Shown: positions 12,311 to 22,034 of the stretch, piece by piece | How the letters are laid out: each line of letters starts with the position of its first letter | How positions within the stretch are numbered: the stretch's first letter is position 1 | From: Hemibagrus wyckioides | Lineage: Eukaryota; Chordata; Actinopteri; Siluriformes; Bagridae | Direction: 5' to 3' | Assembly (NCBI RefSeq): GCF_019097595.1 | Contig: NC_080716.1 | Coordinates: 30,012,401-30,076,400 of the forward strand | Length of the DNA: 64,000 bases | Translations under genes and position numbers: made by a program | The notes under the pieces: generated by a model | The model's database searches: none | What the model was told of the DNA's origin: nothing | The model's input: only the letters and a program-made list of their open reading frames with translations

Positions 12311-13103
12311 AAAAAAAAACAAAAAACAACAACCCAAAAAAATTTTAAAGGAAGAATAATTACACTGATTGCTATGTCATCTTTTACAATAATGCCAACA
12401 ATCACTTTTTTTTTTTTTTTTTTGCAAAAGCATAGAGATTTCTAAATTTAGGAAATAACCAGTAATGTGAATCTTTTCAAAGTGTACAGGCAAATCTATA
12501 TCAGAATAAATGTTTTAAAAAGGATATATACATAGGCCTTCCTAATTATGGTATTGTGAAAATTTGAGCTAGTGAGATCATGTTCATTCACCAGAAGCTC
12601 TGGAATATGAGGAGAAACATTACTATGATGTAAATTGTATGGCATTTGAACTAGATTGTGGGATTGTTTTCATAACACTGTCTTACAGTGCCCATTATTT
12701 AAATTGTGAACAAAAAGATTTATAAGATATTTCCAGTTTTATCTAAAAGGTGCATTTACTTTGGTAAAATAAATATTTGCTCTTATATAACACATATCTA
12801 CAATTCCATAATTGGGTGTTATGGGGACAGAAAATACTGATATTATCCATGTGTATTTATTCTTCCACATCCCTGATCTAGTGTTTGTTTTTGCTTTGTT
12901 TCTGTGTCACATTTTTTATAGTTTATTTTTCTCTGTGAATAAATGAACTGAAAAAAAAAACAAAAACATGAAATTGTACAAAACCTGCCCTATGCTGTAA
13001 TCATAATTATAATTTTTCATTTCAGCTGGAAACTCTTGGAAATTTAATTAAAAAATAAATATTTTATTTTCTGTCCAAATAAATTTTCATTTCATACCAA
13101 CAG
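12311..13103 (+). other. Intron shared with unit B before D2 exon
   Basis: This aligns with about 45170-45765 of unit B (for example ATTACACTGATTGCTATG at 12360 and 45200). No open frame of interest. It ends in the acceptor CAG at 13101-13103. Confidence 0.7.
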
Positions 13104-13379
13104 GAAAACCCAAACTGACTGTGAGAGTGAATCCTCAGAGCTCCGTCTACACTGGAGACACCGTCACTCTGAGCTGTGAGCTGCAGCAGGAGACTGGATG
13201 GGAGTTTCACTGGTACAGAAATAATCAGTTACAGAATCTGAACAGTGAACAAGAGAACACACTTAAAGTGACAGTCGATAATGCAGGAGAAACAGAGTAC
13301 CGGTGTCGAGCAAACAGGAGAAACAACAACTACTACTACTTCACAGAGTTCAGTGATCCTGTCAAGATTACAGTGAGAG
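13104..13379 (+). CDS. Ig exon D2-2, gene A
   Basis: The exon is 276 bases, phase 1-1, acceptor AG at 13102-13103, donor GTATGT at 13380. It encodes one Ig domain starting KPKLTVRVNPQSS, with cysteines in TLSCEL and YRCRAN, core Trp in EFHWYRNN and the end FTEFSDPVKITVRG. It is nearly identical to the exons at 13526, 15047, 15471, 15885 and, in unit B, 46236. A tract of Asn and Tyr (NNNYYYF) precedes the G strand. Such similarity suggests recent duplication or gene conversion. Confidence 0.9.
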
Positions 13380-13525
13380 GTATGTCATGATTTTCCTCTA
13401 CTTTGATTACATTGTAATCATAATTTTAATTTTTTATTTCAGCTGGAAACTCCTGGAAATTTGTACAAATTATTTTGATAGATGTTTATTTTCTGTACAA
13501 ATAATTTTTCATTTGGGATCAACAG

Positions 13526-13801
13526 CAAAACCCAAACTGACTGTGGGAGTGAATCCTCAGAGCTCCGTCTACACTGGAGACACCGTCACTCTGAGCTGTG
13601 AGCTGCAGCAGGGGACTGGATGGGAGTTTCACTGGTACAAAAATAATCAGTTACAGAATCTGAACAGTGAACAAGAGAACACACTTAAAGTGACAGTGGA
13701 TAATGCAGGAGAAACAGAGTACCGGTGTCGGGCAAACAGGATAAACAACAACTACTACTACTTCACAGAGTTCAGTGATCCTGTCAAGATTACAGTGAGA
13801 G
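13526..13801 (+). CDS. Ig exon D2-3, gene A
   Basis: The exon is 276 bases, phase 1-1, acceptor AG at 13524-13525 and donor GTATGT at 13802. The domain is the same as in D2-2 with small changes (LTVGVNP instead of LTVRVNP; NRINNNYYY). The intron separating it from D2-2 is only 146 bases (13380-13525), with an in-frame TGA just after the donor. Closely spaced, near-identical symmetric exons are typical of tandem exon duplication. Confidence 0.9.
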
Positions 13802-14080
13802 GTATGTCATGACTTTTTCCTCTCCTTTGATTACGTTTGTTAGAGGTGTTATAATATTGCTTAATTATATTGTAATACTTGTAAATATTGCTTTATAATA
13901 TATAGATATTTCCTGCTATTGTTATGTTCACAATAATCGTAAAACACATATATTTCAAAGTATTTATCTTTTGTGGCTGGTGACATCCACTGCAACATTT
14001 TAAAAACATTTTATTTAATAAACAAAAACAAACAAACAACAAATATATTGATGATGAAAAATAGGTTGTTGATGATATGA
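13802..14080 (+). other. Intron segment repeated after each D2 cluster
   Basis: Sequence after D2-3 recurs after D2-6 (16164-16440) and after the unit B D2 exon (46512-46740), including a tract around AACAAAAACAAACAAACAAC. The duplicated cassette therefore included exons plus flanking intron. No coding signal. Confidence 0.7.
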
Positions 14081-14084
14081 CTGT

Positions 14085-14560
14085 TTAAAGCTGCTATAAT
14101 GTAAATGAGAACAAGAACTGCTTTGGCAGACATTCCTCAACAATAACCAAGGTTAAGTTGTGATCACATAACCCAGTGATCAAATTATAACTCTTGATTA
14201 TCCTTTCAGGTTTGTTTGTGAATATTAGGTCTATCTGTGTCCTAGAGGTTTTAGCAATTCTTGTGGGTCCTTTAATTATCTGATTTAAAAAATGCTTCTC
14301 TACAATAATTTTCAGTTTTTTCCTCTTTAGTTTATCCTCCCAGTTAAAATTAAAATCACCCATAAGGATTATTTCTTTGTTATGGATACATTCCTTTAAA
14401 ATATCTGCAAGTTGTTTATAAAATATATAATTTGCAGCGGGAGGTCTATACACACCTATGATATTAAATGACATTTGAGGAGATAAAATTATTTTTAGCT
14501 CTACGAGCTCCAAGTCATTGACGGAGTTAAACACAAGACGTTCACAATTATTATCACTTG
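14085..14560 (-). mobile_element. LINE endonuclease fragment in gene A intron
   Basis: The 14094-14534 frame on the minus strand (146 codons) reads as a piece of an APE endonuclease of a non-LTR retrotransposon: FNIIGVYRPPAA, ILMGDFNFNW, KGPTRIAKTSRTQIDL and GLCDHNLTLV. No reverse transcriptase remains. It sits between D2-3 and D2-4 in opposite orientation to the gene. Unit B homology resumes at about 14561 (matching about 45750). Clade not determined. Confidence 0.8.
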
Positions 14561-15046
14561 TATTACACTTGTATCAGCCTCCAGCACCATAATGTGACAA
14601 GAACAGGAACTAACTTGTTTTGCAGGCATTTCACAACAGTAACTGTTAATATAAATGGTTGAAAATTACACTGTGTCATTCAATAAATAATTAAACTGTA
14701 ATCATTGGCACATGCTGTTAAAAATAATCGGGAAACAGTAAGTCTATAACTGTGTTAGACAGAGTGTTTTATTACTTAAACTATGTTAAAAGAAGAAAAA
14801 AATACACAATATACAGTACATCAAAAACCAGAAGTGAATGTGTGAGACATGTAAGAAAATATTTTCACAAATTGTTATAAAGTGTTAAGGATTAAATACA
14901 ACTCTACTGTAATGAAAAAAACCTGCCCTATGCTGTAATTATAATTAGAAACTTTTCATTTCAGCTGGAAACTCTTGGAAATTTGTACAGTTTTTTTGAT
15001 AGATGTTTATTTTCTGTCCAAATAATTTTTCATTTCATACCAACAG
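14561..15046 (+). other. Intron before D2-4
   Basis: This matches 45750-46235 of unit B, including the last 100 bases before the exon, with a TTTCAG polypyrimidine/acceptor-like site at about 14964 and the used acceptor at 15045-15046. No open frame of note. Confidence 0.7.
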
Positions 15047-15322
15047 GAAAACCCAAACTGACTGTGAGAGTGAATCCTCAGAGCTCCGTCTACACTGGAG
15101 ACACCGTCACTCTGAGCTGTGAGCTGCAGGAGGGGACTGGATGGGAGTTTCACTGGTACAAAAATAATCAGTTACAGAATCTGAACAGTGAACAAGAGAA
15201 CACACTTAAAGTGACAGTCGATAATGCAGGAGAAACAGAGTACCGGTGTCGGGCAAACAGGATAAACAACAACTACTACTACTTCACAGAGTTCAGTGAT
15301 CCTGTCAAGATTACAGTGAGAG
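15047..15322 (+). CDS. Ig exon D2-4, gene A
   Basis: The exon is 276 bases, phase 1-1, acceptor AG at 15045-15046, donor GTATGT at 15323. It encodes the same Ig domain as D2-2/D2-3 (TLSCEL, WEFHWYKNN, YRCRANRINNN). The exon and its upstream intron resemble the D2-2 region, so D2-2/D2-3 and D2-4/D2-5/D2-6 look like duplicated cassettes separated by a LINE fragment and intron DNA. Confidence 0.9.
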
Positions 15323-15470
15323 GTATGTCATGATTTTTTCCTCTACTCTGATTACATTGTAATCATAATAATAATTTTTAAATTCAGCTGGAAACTCCTG
15401 GAAATTTGTACAAATTATTTTGATAGATGTTTATTTTCTGTACAAATAATTTTTCATTTCGGATCAACAG

Positions 15471-15749
15471 CAAAACCCAAACTGACTGTGAGAGTGAATC
15501 CTCAGAGCTCCGTCTACACTGGAGACACCGTCACTCTGAGCTGTGAGCTGCAGCAGGAGACTGGATGGGAGTTTCTCTGGTACAGAAATAATCAGCTGTT
15601 ACAGAATCTTAGCAGAAAACAAGCAAACACACTTAAAGTGACAGTCGATAATGCAGGAGAAACAGAGTACCGGTGTCGGGCAAACAGGATAAACAACAAC
15701 TACTACAACTTCACAGAGTTCAGTGATCCTGTCAAGATTACAGTGAGAG
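15471..15749 (+). CDS. Ig exon D2-5, gene A
   Basis: The exon is 279 bases, phase 1-1, acceptor AG at 15469-15470, donor GTATGT at 15750. It has one extra codon (NNQLLQNL) relative to the 276-base copies, and Leu instead of His before the core Trp motif (EFLWYRNN). Cysteines are in TLSCEL and YRCRAN. The following 135-base intron stays open in the exon frame, so exons D2-5 and D2-6 form one uninterrupted frame. Confidence 0.88.
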
Positions 15750-15884
15750 GTATGTTCAGATTTGATTACATTGTAATCATAATTATAATTTTTAATTTCA
15801 GCTGGAAACTCCTGGAAATTTGCACAAATTATTTTGATAGGTGTTTATTTTTTGTACAAATAATTGTTCATTTGGGATCAACAG

Positions 15885-16163
15885 CAAAACCCAAACCGAC
15901 TGTGAGAGTGAATCCTCAGAGCTCCGTCTACACTGGAGACACCGTCACTCTGAGCTGTGAGCTGCAGCAGGAGACTGGATGGGAGTTTCACTGGTACAAA
16001 AATAATCAGCTGTTACAGAATCTGAGCAGTGAACAAGAGAACACACTTAAAGTGACAGTGGATAATGCAGGAGAAACAGAGTACCGGTGTCGGGCAAACA
16101 GGAGAAACAACAACTACTACTACTTCACAGAGTTCAGTGATCCTGTCAAGATTACAGTGAGAG
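15885..16163 (+). CDS. Ig exon D2-6, gene A
   Basis: The exon is 279 bases, phase 1-1, acceptor AG at 15883-15884, donor GTATGT at 16164. It shares the extra codon (QLLQNL) with D2-5, showing that these two are sisters. Ig signature: KPKPTVRVNPQSS, TLSCEL, WEFHWYKNN, YRCRANRRNN, FSDPVKITVRG. It is the last D2 copy before D3. Confidence 0.9.
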
Positions 16164-16816
16164 GTATGTCATGACTTTTTTCTCTCCTTTGTTTACATGT
16201 TTGTTAGAGGTGTTATAATATTGCTTAATTATATTGTAATAATTGTAAATATTGCATTATAATATATAGTTATTTCCTGTTTTTGTTATGTTCACATTAA
16301 TTGTAAAACACATATATTTCAAAGTATTTATCTTTTGTGGCTGGTGACATCCACTGCAACATTTTAAAAACATTTTATTTAATAAACAAAAACAAACAAA
16401 CAACAAATATATTTATGCATTAAAGGAGTGAGAAAAATAGGTTGTTGATGATATGACTGTTTATAGCTGCTATAATGTAAGTGAGAACAAGAACTGCTTT
16501 TGCAGACATTCCTCAACAATAAATGTAACAATAAATGGATTGAAAGTACAGTAACTCAGCATAATTAGTATTTGCAATTATTACTGAGTTCTTAGTTAGT
16601 CTTTGGTAGTGATACAGGGCTGTGTAAAATTGTAAAATGTTTCTGTAAGATATCATGACTGCTGACAGATGATAGTTACACTGACTGTATCAGGTGAGTG
16701 TGTGAGGATTTCTGGAGACACATGAAAATTAGAGTCAGTTAGACATTAATGAAAAGCTTTATATTGTGAATTAAATAATTCTAGAAAATAAATAGTTTGT
16801 ATTTCCTGTGTAACAG
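16164..16816 (+). other. Intron between D2-6 and D3, with D1-exon relic
   Basis: The first part repeats the intron after D2-3. At about 16673-16694 a short stretch (TTACACTGACTGTATCAG followed by GTGAGTGTG) equals the 3' end and donor of a D1-type exon. The same relic is at about 46968-46988 in unit B, so a D1-type exon once stood here before the duplication. No other coding signal. Confidence 0.65.
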
Positions 16817-17152
16817 AGAGACCACCGGCAGTACTGAGTGTATCTCCACAGAGCTGGCTGACTGAAGGAGACTCAGTGACTCTAAGCTGTGAGGTTACAG
16901 ACTCCTCTACAGACTGGACATTCAGCTGGTACACAGTTGTTCCCTACAGAGACGGCTTAACTGGAATAAATAATAATGGTGGCTATAGCGTGTATGTGGA
17001 GCTCCTCTCAGACAGCAGCAGAGGATCTGGAGGCAAATACACTCTCAGTCCTGCTGCTCTTAATCACACAGGAGTTTATATGTGCAGAGGAGAGAGAGGA
17101 GAACCAGCCCTTCACTCACAGTACAGCAATCCACAGCCACTATGGATCACTG
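16817..17152 (+). CDS. Ig exon D3, gene A
   Basis: The exon is 336 bases, phase 1-1, acceptor AG at 16815-16816, donor GTGAGG at 17153. It encodes a distinct Ig domain: RPPAVLSVSPQSWL, first Cys in VTLSCEVTD, Trp in FSWYTVVPY, second Cys in GVYMCRGERG, ending PLWITG. An N-glycosylation sequon (NHT) lies before the second Cys. It is almost identical to 47108-47443 in unit B. This domain lies between the D2 array and D4, as in long Fc-receptor-like chains. Confidence 0.9.
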
Positions 17153-17514
17153 GTGAGGAAAATTAACTGTTGTGTTGAAGTGTAGAATAAAAAAATGCAA
17201 ACGTAAGATCAGATTAATGCAGTTTTTAGATCCTAATATGTATACAGCAGTGAAAGAGTCCAAAGAGCTGGTGGAGGATTATTGTCATGATTTTCCTTGT
17301 GTTCTCCTGTATGTTGTGATGTCTCCACCCCTTGCTATTGGGTCATTTTTCTGGGTAACATACAGGACTCAGGAGATGATTGAGGATCTTTGTGCAGGAG
17401 GATTCTACGTTCTATGTTTTTCAGAGTGAAAAGAAAATGTCTTCCAAACAGATACAAAAGATTTTTTTTAGTGTTTTTTTTTCTTAATTTACATGACTCT
17501 TTTCTGTGTTTAAG
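17153..17514 (+). other. Intron between D3 and D4, gene A
   Basis: The start aligns with 47444-47600 of unit B; the middle has diverged. Frames at 17172-17429 have no family pattern. It ends in a T-rich tract and the acceptor at 17513-17514. Confidence 0.65.
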
Positions 17515-17790
17515 GTGAATCTCCTCCAGTCTCTCTGATTATCAATCCCAGTAGAACTCAACACTTTACTAATGACTCTCTCTCACTGAGCTGTGAGGAC
17601 CAGAGTAACTCTACTGGATGGACAGTGAGACGATACACACACAGTGAGAGAGTGTTAGATTGTTCACACTGGGGATCAGTTACAGGATCTACATGTAACA
17701 TCAGCTTCCTCTCCACATCCTACACTGGAGTTTACTGGTGTGAGTCTGAATCTGGAGAAAACAGTAATCCTGTCCACATCACAGTGCATG
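17515..17790 (+). CDS. Ig exon D4, gene A
   Basis: The exon is 276 bases, phase 1-1, acceptor AG at 17513-17514, donor GTGAGT at 17791. It encodes an Ig domain: ESPPVSLIINPS, first Cys in LSLSCEDQ, second Cys in GVYWCESES, ending NPVHITVHG. Two further cysteines (LDCSHW and STCNIS) could form a second disulfide. Sequons NDS, NST and NIS are present. It is nearly identical to 47752-48027. In gene A it joins directly to the transmembrane exon, with no D5. Confidence 0.9.
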
Positions 17791-18132
17791 GTGAGTCTTC
17801 ATGTAGTGTGTTTAATGTTTCATTACAGATTATTTAGAATTCCAAGTGGGAAGAATTGTTCAATCTGACAAAGACAGTAGTTTTTCCCCTTTAATACATT
17901 TCCTACGATTTCTATAATTCTGAGTAAGGATATGTGTTTCTTTCCAGACTGAATACAAATTCACAGTTACCAATAAATAATCAATAAGAGATGTGACTGA
18001 ACATTATGAATAGCTCTGATTATGTTGATTACTGTTGTGTTTTAATCAGGCTCATATATATAAACATACAAACAGTTCAGCATGAACAAAACATTATAAT
18101 AATTATTATTTATTCTGCTTCTGGTCCATCAG
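17791..18132 (+). other. Intron D4 to transmembrane exon; A/B homology breakpoint
   Basis: Only the first 29 bases or so (17791-17819) match the intron after D4 of gene B (48028-48056). Beyond this the units are unrelated until about 19450/56365. No D5-like exon is readable here. Confidence 0.75.
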
Positions 18133-18240
18133 GTGTAGAAGCTCCATTCTCAGTGCTCATGCTGATCTGTAGTGTGGTGACGGTCTCTCCGTATCTGCTG
18201 GTGACCATCATTCTGCTGCTCATATGTTACAGAGCTCGAG
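18133..18240 (+). CDS. Transmembrane exon, gene A
   Basis: The exon is 108 bases, phase 1-1, acceptor AG at 18131-18132, donor GTAAGA at 18241. It reads GVEAPFSVLMLICSVV followed by SPYLLVTIILLLICYRARG: a short stalk, a long hydrophobic span and a basic stop-transfer sequence. No charged residue lies inside the membrane span, so no ITAM-adaptor pairing through a basic residue is evident. The exon differs in sequence from the gene B membrane exon although both are 108 bases. Confidence 0.85.
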
Positions 18241-18593
18241 GTAAGAACTCTTTCAGTACGTCTCTACACTTCACATAACGAGCATCATGACTTTAATTAT
18301 TGTGAGAAAAACATCTTCACCTGAGGAAAAGTAGAAAGCTTTTGTCTCACTCTTCTTATTTTAAAAGCAAAAATCTACACTTCAAATACAATTCAAATTA
18401 CAATCACCCTTTGTAATAAACTAACAAAACTGCCAGTGAACACGTCAACCACCACATGTGTTTCTGCTGACGCCTGCTGATGTCTTAAACTGTGTTTAGG
18501 ACAATATTAAATGCAGTTTGGTTTCTTTTCTGCCATAATCACCTGGAATAAACTTTGAAATGAAAGAAATGACTTTTTAAATTTCTTTAACAG
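18241..18593 (+). other. Intron between membrane and tail exons, gene A
   Basis: AT-rich intron without recognisable features, with a T-rich tract before the acceptor CAG at 18591-18593. Confidence 0.6.
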
Positions 18594-18640
18594 CTCACAC
18601 TGATGAAGACAGAATTGAGAATGCAGTCATAGAGGAGTGA
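18594..18640 (+). CDS. Last coding exon, short tail, gene A
   Basis: After the acceptor AG at 18592-18593 the frame reads AHTDEDRIENAVIEE and stops at TGA 18638-18640. The tail has no tyrosine, so no ITIM, ITAM or SH2-binding motif. It is acidic. A receptor with this tail would need a partner, act as a decoy, or be an adhesion form; which one cannot be told from sequence. Confidence 0.75.
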
Positions 18641-19255
18641 ACAAAGTTCATCTATAAAAAAGAGGATATATTTACTGGAAAAATAATTTCAGAATTTCTT
18701 CTCCTTTATGGTTTTGTGTGGATTTTAAAATAATACTGATTTCTAATTTTAATATCCTGCTATTATTTTCTCAGCATCTTATAGACACCCTCACTGTTCT
18801 GAATGGATTTGTTTAGCTAAAGCCTGTAAACCTCCTCATGAGGTGAAAGTGATCATGTGTGTAGTGTTCAATAAGCCCTACATCCAGCTTTGTATGCAAT
18901 ATAAAAACAAGTTTATTGACTGTTATCTAAAATATGGTGCTGAACTAATATTGTGTTTTGAGTTTTCTCAGTACTGCTGTTTTATTTTATTTCTCTATCT
19001 GGTTAAATAACGAGTAGACGTAAAATCCCAGTTAGATTTTGATGTTAGATTTGTGTGACTTTTCAGCTGTGTGAACTTTAATTGTAGTTGTTTGAGGAGA
19101 TTTATGGATGAAATGTTTGATCAATTAAATAAATACATCATTATCAGTTCACTGCTGCTATATTGTTGTCTTTTCATTGTCTCATAATGTTTCTTGTCTC
19201 CTGCTGTAACACTGGAATTTCCCACATAGGATTAATAAAGTTTTATCTTAAAGGC
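18641..19255 (+). other. Gene A 3' UTR region with LINE-like tail
   Basis: AATAAA at 19128-19133 is a candidate polyadenylation signal for gene A. A second AATAAA at 19234-19239 lies in a stretch (TGTAACACTGGAATTTCCCA, then GGATTAATAAAG) that looks like the 3' terminus of a fish LINE. Either could end the transcript. Confidence 0.55.
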
Positions 19256-21432
19256 AGATAACTCGATCCTGCAGTATTATTCAGTGTCAGTAGAGGATCT
19301 CAGTGCAGTAAAGGTCAGGAGTAAATGAGGAATCAAACAGAAGTGTTATTACTCTTTCTGCATGTCTACACACTGGTACACTGATGTACAGGACTAACAC
19401 AACACTGAAAACCAATCAGGAAATCAACATTACAGCCAATCAAAAGCTACTTATGAAGTGAAGTACATGGTTTCAGTGTAAAACTCTGCTAGACAACATC
19501 ATCATAAGTGCATTTCTTCCCAGTCCTGGCAGAGGGAGTAAGACAGTCAGGGTTAGAGGTTTGTAAATCAAGCTTAGACCTAAATCAGTGTTGTATATGA
19601 GCACTAACACGGTCTACAGAATTGGGGTGAATTGTTGCTAGGTGTCTGCAGTGTAGAACATCACACACTTCTTCTAATGAAAAACTGTAACATGAAAATA
19701 ATTCTTGTATATTTTACTGTATTAATTAACATTAAATCCTGTTTGTTACTCTGAGACCATGCTACACCGACAGCAGCCAGCAGAGGGCAGCAGTGGTGCA
19801 CACAGTGATAGCAGGAGAACAAATTACAGACTTCTCCAGGATGATGAACCTGGATTTCCTGAACCTGTCCAGCAGTATACTTAAGACCAGACTTTGACAC
19901 AGCCCTTTGCTACACCTTTGTAGAGGAGTGACAGATATGTTATGTTGGTGAAGACTCTCTGTACAAGAATGATGACTCAGCTGTAATAAAATATCAGAGT
20001 AAGGATGTTTATTTACAGTGTCTGTGATGTACAAATAGTCCAAAAGTGAACCACAATATCTTAATATATAATAAAAAAGAGAATAATATACACCTTCCAA
20101 ACAGAGAAACTACAAGCAGTACAAGCAGGAACAAGCCTGTAACTAGTACTTCCGGACATCTTTCAAAATAAAAGTTCTGCAGTTCTGGGGTTTCACTCTG
20201 TAATTGAGTCCACAATGAAACAGTATGTAGTAGTTACAGTATCATTTGTGTACGAGATTTTATAATTCATTTCTCATGGAAAAGAAAAAAACATCTGGCT
20301 GTTAGACATCATTAGTGTGTGTTATGAAGGAAAATGTGATATTCAGAGAGAAAACTATTTGTGGGCTCAACTAAAGCTCCTCATGTTTTGTTCCCTATAT
20401 CAGCTTACATTTAAAACTATTCTACAACAAATCACATGATAGATATCAGGTCTAATAAAATATTACAGGGATTTAAGGAAACTCTCACATGTAGTGATGT
20501 TTCATCCATGATCCAATCATTCTCCTTCACTTCCATGTACTGATTCATATTATTTTATTCTCTTAAGTCTCGACTGTGTAAAACACATGACTGCTTCAGC
20601 AGATTGTTCCTGCTTTTTAAAGACTGCATTATTGTGCAGGATGTGAAGGAGCAAATCATTGGTTGGATGTATTGAAGAATCCACCCCTTCCTAGTCAGGA
20701 TTAAAACCATACAGCAGTTACCACTAGAGGGAGTCAAAGACATTTTAGTTTCACTTTTCAATCACTGACCACCACATACTGAGTTACTGTAGCCTTCCTG
20801 TCAGCTCCAAGCAGTCTGACCATTCTCCTCTGACCTCTCTCACCAACAAGGCTTACTTTTTGTTTGTGTAATCTATATAGACTGGTGTGTGTGTGTGTGT
20901 GTATATATGTCTGCATGAGTGTATTTTCATTTCATTTTTCATTTCATTTCATTTCGTATGCATTGTGCTGCTGCTACATGAATAAGCAAGTATATAAAAA
21001 TAAATAACCTAGACAGTGAAAAAATTAATGTACATTTAGATATTTCGCTTATTTACAAGTGTCTTCATAAGTGTATTAACATGAAATTATACATAAATAT
21101 AATACAAGAAGAATATAGAGTATGAATGTGTTCAGTTATGTGAAATATACTTGCTGTAAGTTTTTATTTGATCGTCCAATAGGAAGTTTCTTCTGTTATG
21201 ATGGATCTGTTATGAGCCAATCAGAAAAGATTTGTGTAGTGAAGAGACTGGTGTGAGAATAATGTGCTCCAGAACTGTGTAGAATGTTGAAAAGTGCTGA
21301 AATGAGTTAAAATAAGGATTTCTTTGAGAATATTTCCATGTATCCAGTTACTAAACCATAAGTAAAGACTTTAGACTCGTTGTTACGAGCGGACGTCATT
21401 AACTGGGACTCCAGGTCACTGGTGTTTAGTCA
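19256..21432 (+). other. Intergenic block duplicated in unit B
   Basis: From about 19450 this matches unit B (56365-56930, 56945-57350 and 57360-58085) with rearrangements. Segments within it, such as the one at 20636-20745 (GGATGTGAAGGAGCAAATCA), occur twice in unit B (56813 and 57678). Minus-strand frames at 19661-20215 and 20555-20761 are not family-like and appear in both units only because the DNA was duplicated. A short GT tract lies near 20885-20905. No gene is recognised. Confidence 0.6.
19777..19791 (+). promoter_or_regulatory. CTCF-consensus match
   Basis: CCAGCAGAGGGCAGC fits the 15-position CTCF core consensus CCASYAGRKGGCRSY at every position. It lies about 0.5 kb downstream of the candidate polyadenylation sites of gene A. 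The same site with the same orientation is at 56673-56687. Occupancy is not known. Confidence 0.6.
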
Positions 21433-21787
21433 AGTAGCTTTTATTGTCATTTGAAGCACATACAGCTGGTACAGTACACAGTAACATGAAACAACGTTCC
21501 TCCAGGACCATGGTGCTACATAAAACACACAACTACAGGAGACAACACAGAACTAAGTTCACTACACAGACCTACACAGTACTACATAAAGTGCATGTGT
21601 GTAAACAGTGCAAGACAGTACAGTACAGTACAATAACTGACCAGGGACAGTGCAGCACTGACCACTACACAGTTTTGTAATGAATAAAGTGCAATAGTAA
21701 AATGCTGTGGATGTAAACACAATACACAGTTAACAGAAAAACAGATCATTGTGTTTTATTGTTGTTGCAGCAGTCTACAAATAGAAT
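21433..21787 (-). mobile_element. LINE 3' tail, antisense
   Basis: A stretch beginning AGTAGCTTTTATTGTCATT and continuing through CCTCCAGGACCATGGTGC is the reverse complement of a fish L2/CR1-type LINE 3' end. The same tail occurs at 58110-58370 and, interrupted, at 38800-38885 plus 42185 onwards. Short tandem ACAGT units appear near 21610-21632. No coding part remains. Confidence 0.65.
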
Positions 21788-22034
21788 TACAGTATCTCAC
21801 AAAAGTGAGTACACCCCTCACATTTTTGTAAATATTTTATTATATCTTTTCATGTGACAACACTGAAGAAATGACCCTCTGCTACAATGTAAAGTAGTGA
21901 GTGTACAGCCTGTATAACAGTGTAAATTTGCTGTCCCCTCAAAATAACTCAACACACAGCCATTAATGTCTAAACCGTTGGCAACAAAAGTGACTACACC
22001 CCTAAGTGGAAATGTCCAAATTGGGCCCAAAGTG

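Larger units (their letters stand above)
1..19255 (+). other. Gene A: LITR/Fc-receptor-like Ig receptor, 5' end outside window
   Basis: This is a gene-level entry for a multi-exon type I membrane receptor. Exons in order are D1 (104-384, broken), six D2-type Ig exons, D3 (16817-17152), D4 (17515-17790), a transmembrane exon (18133-18240) and a final coding exon (18594-18640). Every boundary is phase 1 with GT-AG introns, the normal arrangement of Ig-domain genes. Signal exons are not in the window; by analogy with gene B they lie to the left. Spliced from the first intact D2 exon, the product would have up to eight Ig domains, one membrane segment and a tail without ITIM or ITAM. Domain spellings resemble teleost leukocyte immune-type receptors and Fc receptor-like proteins. 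The broken D1 and an 11-kb repeat-filled intron make it uncertain whether the whole gene is expressed. The family assignment comes from pattern recognition, not a search. Confidence 0.7.

Noticed and set aside
13104..16163. Rearranging V segments (antibody or T-cell receptor)
   Set aside because: No recombination signal heptamer/nonamer seen after the exons, and each ends in a splice donor with phase 1, as in constant-type Ig exons of receptors.
19661..20215. Minus-strand frames in the intergenic block, also present in unit B
   Set aside because: Conservation reflects recent duplication of the DNA. The frames differ between units and carry no motif.
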